Source: an uncultured Erysipelotrichaceae bacterium
GTDB lineage: Bacteria; Bacillota_I; Bacilli_A; RF39; UBA660
Direction: 5' to 3'
DNA length: 64,000 bases
Assembly (NCBI GenBank): GCA_902764145.1
Contig: CACWUS010000002.1
Coordinates: forward strand, 1 to 64,000
In this document: one piece after another, positions 60,761-64,000 of the stretch
Position numbering within the stretch: position 1 is the first letter of the stretch
Layout of the letters: the number at the start of each line of letters is the position of its first letter
Position numbers and translations under genes: made by a program
The notes under the pieces: generated by a model
Databases searched by the model: none
What the model was told of the DNA's origin: nothing
Seen by the model: the letters and a program-made list of their open reading frames with translations, nothing else

Positions 60761-62188
60761 ATGAAAGAAGGTAAGACTACCAAGACTACTGCTAAAAAGA
60801 AGACATATAATAATACTCGAAATCATACTTCTAGAGGTGTAAAAGAAGCACCAAAAGTAAGAGAAGTTAAAGCTGAAGAATTTGAAGAAAATTTCTTAGA
60901 AGAGGATGGAGATAAGAGATTAATTGTCTTTATAGCAATAGCAATTTTAGTTATTGTTGGAACTGTTATTGGTTTATTAGTTGGATGTCAAAAAGAAAAG
61001 ACTCCAGAACCAGAAAAGCCAAATGATGATATTGTGGTTCCAGATAACAAAAAAGATGATAAAAAGGAAGAATCAAATAATTATGATTATGATTATGAAA
61101 AACCTTTACCAGTAGTTAGAAAAGTAACAAAAAAGACTAAAACTACTAAAGAAACTGAAACGACAGAAGAAGGTGAAGGCGAAACTGAACCATTAACTCA
61201 TATGGTAACATTTATAGTAAATGGTACAAATGAAATTACTAGTGTTGAAGATGGTAATCCTGCAGAAAAATATGAACCAGTAGGATACACTAATTGTAGT
61301 TATTATTCAGATGAAGAAATGACTAGTGAATACGAGTTTAACGCTATCACTGAAAATACTAATATTTATATGGTATGTGAGTTAGTTGAGTATACAGTTG
61401 TATATGATACAGAAGTTGAAGGAAATCCTACAACTTATACCGTAGAAGATGAAATCGTAGCACTAAATCCTGCACAAAGTGATGAAGGTGTGTTTGATGG
61501 ATGGTATACTGCAAAAGAAAATGGAGATAAAGTAGCAACTCTTGATAAAAATATAGTTAATTATGCAAATAGTGAAAATGTAATTAATCTATATGCTGTA
61601 TTTACTACTAATAGTGATGAAGTATTAGCAGATGAAGAAACTAGCGGAAGTGAAACAGTAGTAGATAGGGAAGAAACAACTGATCCTATTGAAAGTCAAG
61701 GTGCAGCTGATGAAACCGGAGAAAATGAAGAAGGACAAGATAAAGTAGTAGATACTACTGCTACTGAAAATGAAAATGATAAAGTTTCAGGAGGTGCAAG
61801 TACTGATTCTAGTGATACATCTGAAGCATCAGAACCAGCTTCAACTGATAATGGGGATGAAGGAACTAAAGTTGAAGATTCTAGTAGCGTAGCTGGTGAA
61901 CAAAATGAAAATAAAGAACCTGCTCCAGCAGATGAAAGTCAACCAGCAGAACCAGTTACTACTGATGAATCAACAGAATCAAATAATGTAGAAGATTCTA
62001 CTCCAGCTCCTGCTGTTGAAGAACCAGTAATTGATACTCCAACTCCTGAAGAAGAAAAACCAGTAGTAGAAGAGCCAAAAACTGAAAATACTAAACCAGC
62101 AGTTGAAGAGCCAAAAGAAACTGAAAAGCCTCAAGAAGAAACTCCAGCTCCAGTAGAAGTTACTGAAGTTGAAGAAACTGGTGAATAA
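60761..62188 (+). CDS. Membrane-anchored B-repeat protein with an acidic low-complexity tail
   Basis: 475 aa. A basic cytoplasmic N-terminus (1-~48), one membrane helix (about 53-76, 'LIVFIAIAILVIVGTVIGLL'), a charged linker, then two B-repeat-like domains (about 145-210 and 212-285, 'FDGWYTAKENGDKV', 'INLYAVF'). The last ~190 residues are rich in E, P, T, V and S, like a wall-spanning linker. No sortase motif is seen. I start at the ATG at 60761 (GGAGGG upstream). It follows ftsZ but has its own promoter. Confidence 0.75.
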   Translation: MKEGKTTKTTAKKKTYNNTRNHTSRGVKEAPKVREVKAEEFEENFLEEDGDKRLIVFIAIAILVIVGTVIGLLVGCQKEKTPEPEKPNDDIVVPDNKKDDKKEESNNYDYDYEKPLPVVRKVTKKTKTTKETETTEEGEGETEPLTHMVTFIVNGTNEITSVEDGNPAEKYEPVGYTNCSYYSDEEMTSEYEFNAITENTNIYMVCELVEYTVVYDTEVEGNPTTYTVEDEIVALNPAQSDEGVFDGWYTAKENGDKVATLDKNIVNYANSENVINLYAVFTTNSDEVLADEETSGSETVVDREETTDPIESQGAADETGENEEGQDKVVDTTATENENDKVSGGASTDSSDTSEASEPASTDNGDEGTKVEDSSSVAGEQNENKEPAPADESQPAEPVTTDESTESNNVEDSTPAPAVEEPVIDTPTPEEEKPVVEEPKTENTKPAVEEPKETEKPQEETPAPVEVTEVEETGE

Positions 62189-62193
62189 AATAT

Positions 62194-62220
62194 AAGAAGT
62201 TCTATTGAACTTCTTTTTTT
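62194..62220 (+). terminator. Intrinsic terminator
   Basis: AAGAAGTTC / GAACTTCTT stem with a TATT loop and a T-run. Confidence 0.85.
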
Positions 62221-62258
62221 ATGTAATTAAAAATGATATAATTTTTATAGAGGTAATT

Positions 62259-62894
62259 ATGCAAATAGAACTTGGTGGTAAAGTATTTAATGTTTATATA
62301 ACTCGTAAGAATAATAAAAATATGTATTTAAGAGTTAAACCTGATGGTATATATATTTCTTGTAATTATTTTGTTACGAAAGGTATGATTTTATCTTTTA
62401 TTACCGCAAATGAAGAATCAATAATAGAAAGTGATAGTAGACTTCAAAGAAAAGAACAAAAGAAAGAAGAATTTTATTATTTGGGTAAAAAATATGATGT
62501 TATTCTATTAAATACAATATCAAAAATTGAATTTGTAGATGATAGAGTATTTGTAAAAAATAAAACCTATTTAAATACATTTTTGAAAAATGAAGCAACA
62601 AGAATTTTTAATGAAAGAGTTAAAGTGTGTTATGACTTATTTGAGGAAGATATTCCTTATCCTAAAGTTTTAATTGGTAAAATGACTAGAAAATGGGGTT
62701 ATTGTAACAAAAGACAGGAATTAATTAAATTAAATTTTGAATTAATAAAATATAGTATAGATGAAATTGATTATGTAATAATACATGAATTGTGTCATTT
62801 GTTAGAGTTTAATCATTCAAAGGCTTTTTGGAAATATGTTAAAAAATATAAACCAAATTACAAGGAAAATCAGAAGGTCTTAAAGGAGGAATAA
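62259..62894 (+). CDS. YgjP-like (DUF45) metallopeptidase
   Basis: 211 aa. The zinc motif HELCH ('VIIHELCHLLEFNHSKAFW') and the N-terminal 'RKNNKNMYLRVKPDGIYIS' are typical of the YgjP/DUF45 family, which is SprT-like. The 'KWGYCNKRQELIKLNFELI' segment is also conserved. Cellular substrates are not known. The ATG at 62259 has AGAGGT upstream and an extended -10 (TGATATAAT). Confidence 0.87.
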   Translation: MQIELGGKVFNVYITRKNNKNMYLRVKPDGIYISCNYFVTKGMILSFITANEESIIESDSRLQRKEQKKEEFYYLGKKYDVILLNTISKIEFVDDRVFVKNKTYLNTFLKNEATRIFNERVKVCYDLFEEDIPYPKVLIGKMTRKWGYCNKRQELIKLNFELIKYSIDEIDYVIIHELCHLLEFNHSKAFWKYVKKYKPNYKENQKVLKEE

Positions 62895-62896
62895 TA

Positions 62897-63625
62897 ATGT
62901 TAATAACTTCAAAAGATAATAACAAAATTAAACATATAAGAAAATTACTTAATAAAAAAGATTCAATGAGTGAAGGACTTTTTGTAATAGAAGGTGAAAA
63001 TCTTATTGAAGAAGCTATAAAAAATAATTTACTAGTGGAATTATATGTTTTAGATGGAATAAATATAAAATATGATTTTCCTTATACTTATATAACTAAT
63101 GAAGTAATGAAAAGTATAACAAACATGAAAAGTATTCCTAGGTTAATTGGAATATCTAAATATATAAATAAAAATGATTTTGGTAAAAGAATAGTTTTAT
63201 TAGATGATATTCAAGATCCAGGGAATGCTGGTACTATTATTAGGAATAGTGTTGCATTTGGAGTCGATACTATAGTTTTTTCTAAAAATAGTGTTAGTCC
63301 ATATAATGAAAAAGTATTAAGAAGTACTGGTGGTATGATATATAATATCAACATTATTATTAGTGATTTAGACAGTGTTATTGAACATATTAAAAAAGAG
63401 AACATTAAATTGTATGGAACATCATTAAAATCATCCACTTCACTTTTAAATGTTGAAAAAACAAATGAGTTTGCTATAATATTTGGTAATGAAGGTAATG
63501 GCGTTAATAATAGATATTTAGATAAATGTGATTTAAATATTAGAATTGATATGAATGATAAATGTGAAAGTTTAAATGTAGGAGTATCAAGTGGAATAGT
63601 TTTATATCATATGTATAAGAGGTAA
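62897..63625 (+). CDS. SpoU/TrmH-family RNA methyltransferase
   Basis: 242 aa. An N-terminal substrate-binding domain ('SKDNNKIKHIRKLLNKKDS', 'FVIEGENLIEEA') precedes a SPOUT domain with the three motifs ('IQDPGNAGTIIRNSVAFGVD', 'IIFGNEGNGV', 'IRIDMNDKCESLNVGVSSGI'). It is a 2'-O-ribose methyltransferase, most likely acting on 23S rRNA as in the YsgA/RlmB group. GGAGG precedes the ATG, 2 nt after the metallopeptidase gene. Confidence 0.92.
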   Translation: MLITSKDNNKIKHIRKLLNKKDSMSEGLFVIEGENLIEEAIKNNLLVELYVLDGINIKYDFPYTYITNEVMKSITNMKSIPRLIGISKYINKNDFGKRIVLLDDIQDPGNAGTIIRNSVAFGVDTIVFSKNSVSPYNEKVLRSTGGMIYNINIIISDLDSVIEHIKKENIKLYGTSLKSSTSLLNVEKTNEFAIIFGNEGNGVNNRYLDKCDLNIRIDMNDKCESLNVGVSSGIVLYHMYKR

Positions 63626-63627
63626 AA

Positions 63628-64000
63628 ATGAAATATATTAGAATTGGTAGAATTGTTAATACTCATGCTTTAAAAGGTGAAGTAAGACTAATTAGTGATT
63701 TTGAATATAAAGATAGAGTTTTTATAAAAGACTTTATTTTGTATATTGGTCAATTTAAAATACCAGAAGTAATAGAGACACATAGAATACATAAACAATA
63801 TGATATGATTAAATTTGTTGGTATTAATTATATAAATGATGTTTTAAAATATAAAGGTGAGGTTGTTTATATAAATGAAGAAGATTTAAAATTAAATGAT
63901 AACGAAATATTAGAAAGCGATTATGTTAACTATCTAGTTTATGTAGGTGAAAAAAATATTGGTCAAATAGAAGAATATAGATGCGATAATGGAAATAAGA
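63628..64000 (+). CDS. rimM: Ribosome maturation factor RimM (3' truncated)
   Basis: The first 124 codons are visible. The N-terminal 'IGRIVNTHALKGEVR' is the RimM signature, followed by the beta-barrel and the start of the PRC-type region ('YLVYVGEKNIGQIEEY'). It assists 16S rRNA 3' domain maturation. AAGAGG lies before the ATG, only 2 nt after the methyltransferase stop. The window ends inside the gene. Confidence 0.9.
   Translation, partial: MKYIRIGRIVNTHALKGEVRLISDFEYKDRVFIKDFILYIGQFKIPEVIETHRIHKQYDMIKFVGINYINDVLKYKGEVVYINEEDLKLNDNEILESDYVNYLVYVGEKNIGQIEEYRCDNGNK

Overview
The window is very AT-rich, gene-dense Gram-positive-type DNA. TGA is used as a stop codon (for example at the ends of pncB, the alpha/beta hydrolase and the alcohol dehydrogenase), so this is the standard bacterial code and not the mycoplasma code. 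The gene set includes a peptidoglycan machinery (FemA/B-type ligase, two D-Ala-D-Ala carboxypeptidases), FtsA/FtsZ, SecE/SecG, RNase Y, RNase R, SmpB, YutD/YunB-type proteins and several sporulation-type proteins. Promoters are mostly extended -10 boxes of the form TGnTATAAT. I infer an uncultivated, reduced-genome, probably gut-dwelling member of the Bacilli (RF39/Erysipelotrichales-like). The lineage is inference only.

Layout. 1-7000: large exported proteins built from InlB/Listeria-Bacteroides B-repeats, one truncated at the left edge and one fused to a type IV prepilin N-terminus, with small hypothetical genes between them. 7028-16017: a ten-gene co-directional NAD(P) cluster behind one strong promoter (pncB, ADP-ribose pyrophosphatase, nadE, orf, nadD, radical SAM, pncC, large methyltransferase, NrtR-like Nudix regulator, nadK). 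16053-23118: a dac-rluB pair, a ferredoxin, then a yunB/yutD/yutH-like neighbourhood recalling the Bacillus yun/yut region. 23187-24168: eleven tRNA genes in a row, with tRNA-Pro at 25133. 25340-35929: accessory surface and membrane genes (B-repeat lipoprotein with an internal 564-bp duplication, PAP2 phosphatase, CotF-like pair, cyclophilin-like protein, lipase, MacB-like ABC transporter). 36025-45053: DHH protein, second carboxypeptidase, rny, a self-standing NrtR-like regulator with two identical palindromic operators, SDR, a thiol-redox pair, SpoVIF. 45087-55493: femA-like gene, eno, secG, rnr (with an inserted LysM-like domain), smpB, secE, nusG, rubrerythrin, alcohol dehydrogenase, rplK (with a long acidic tail), rplA. 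55585-64000: hypothetical gene, DUF378, a YdcC/GerS-like lipoprotein starting at ATT, ftsA-ftsZ, another B-repeat membrane protein, a YgjP-like metallopeptidase, a SpoU methyltransferase and the start of rimM.

How the genes fit together. The NAD cluster can make NAD from nicotinate, recycle NMN (PncC), clear ADP-ribose (Nudix hydrolase) and make NADP (NadK), and it carries its own likely ADP-ribose-sensing regulator. A radical SAM enzyme, a bipartite methyltransferase and a small orf embedded in it have no obvious NAD role and are the best candidates for an undescribed pathway. The exported B-repeat proteins carry regular cysteine pairs, and the window also has a membrane CcdA-type/glutaredoxin thiol module that could serve them. 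Six genes (yunB, yutH-like, cotF-like pair, spoVIF, ydcC/gerS-like) point to a retained sporulation programme. Nearly all genes lie on the + strand; only four confident genes are on the - strand.
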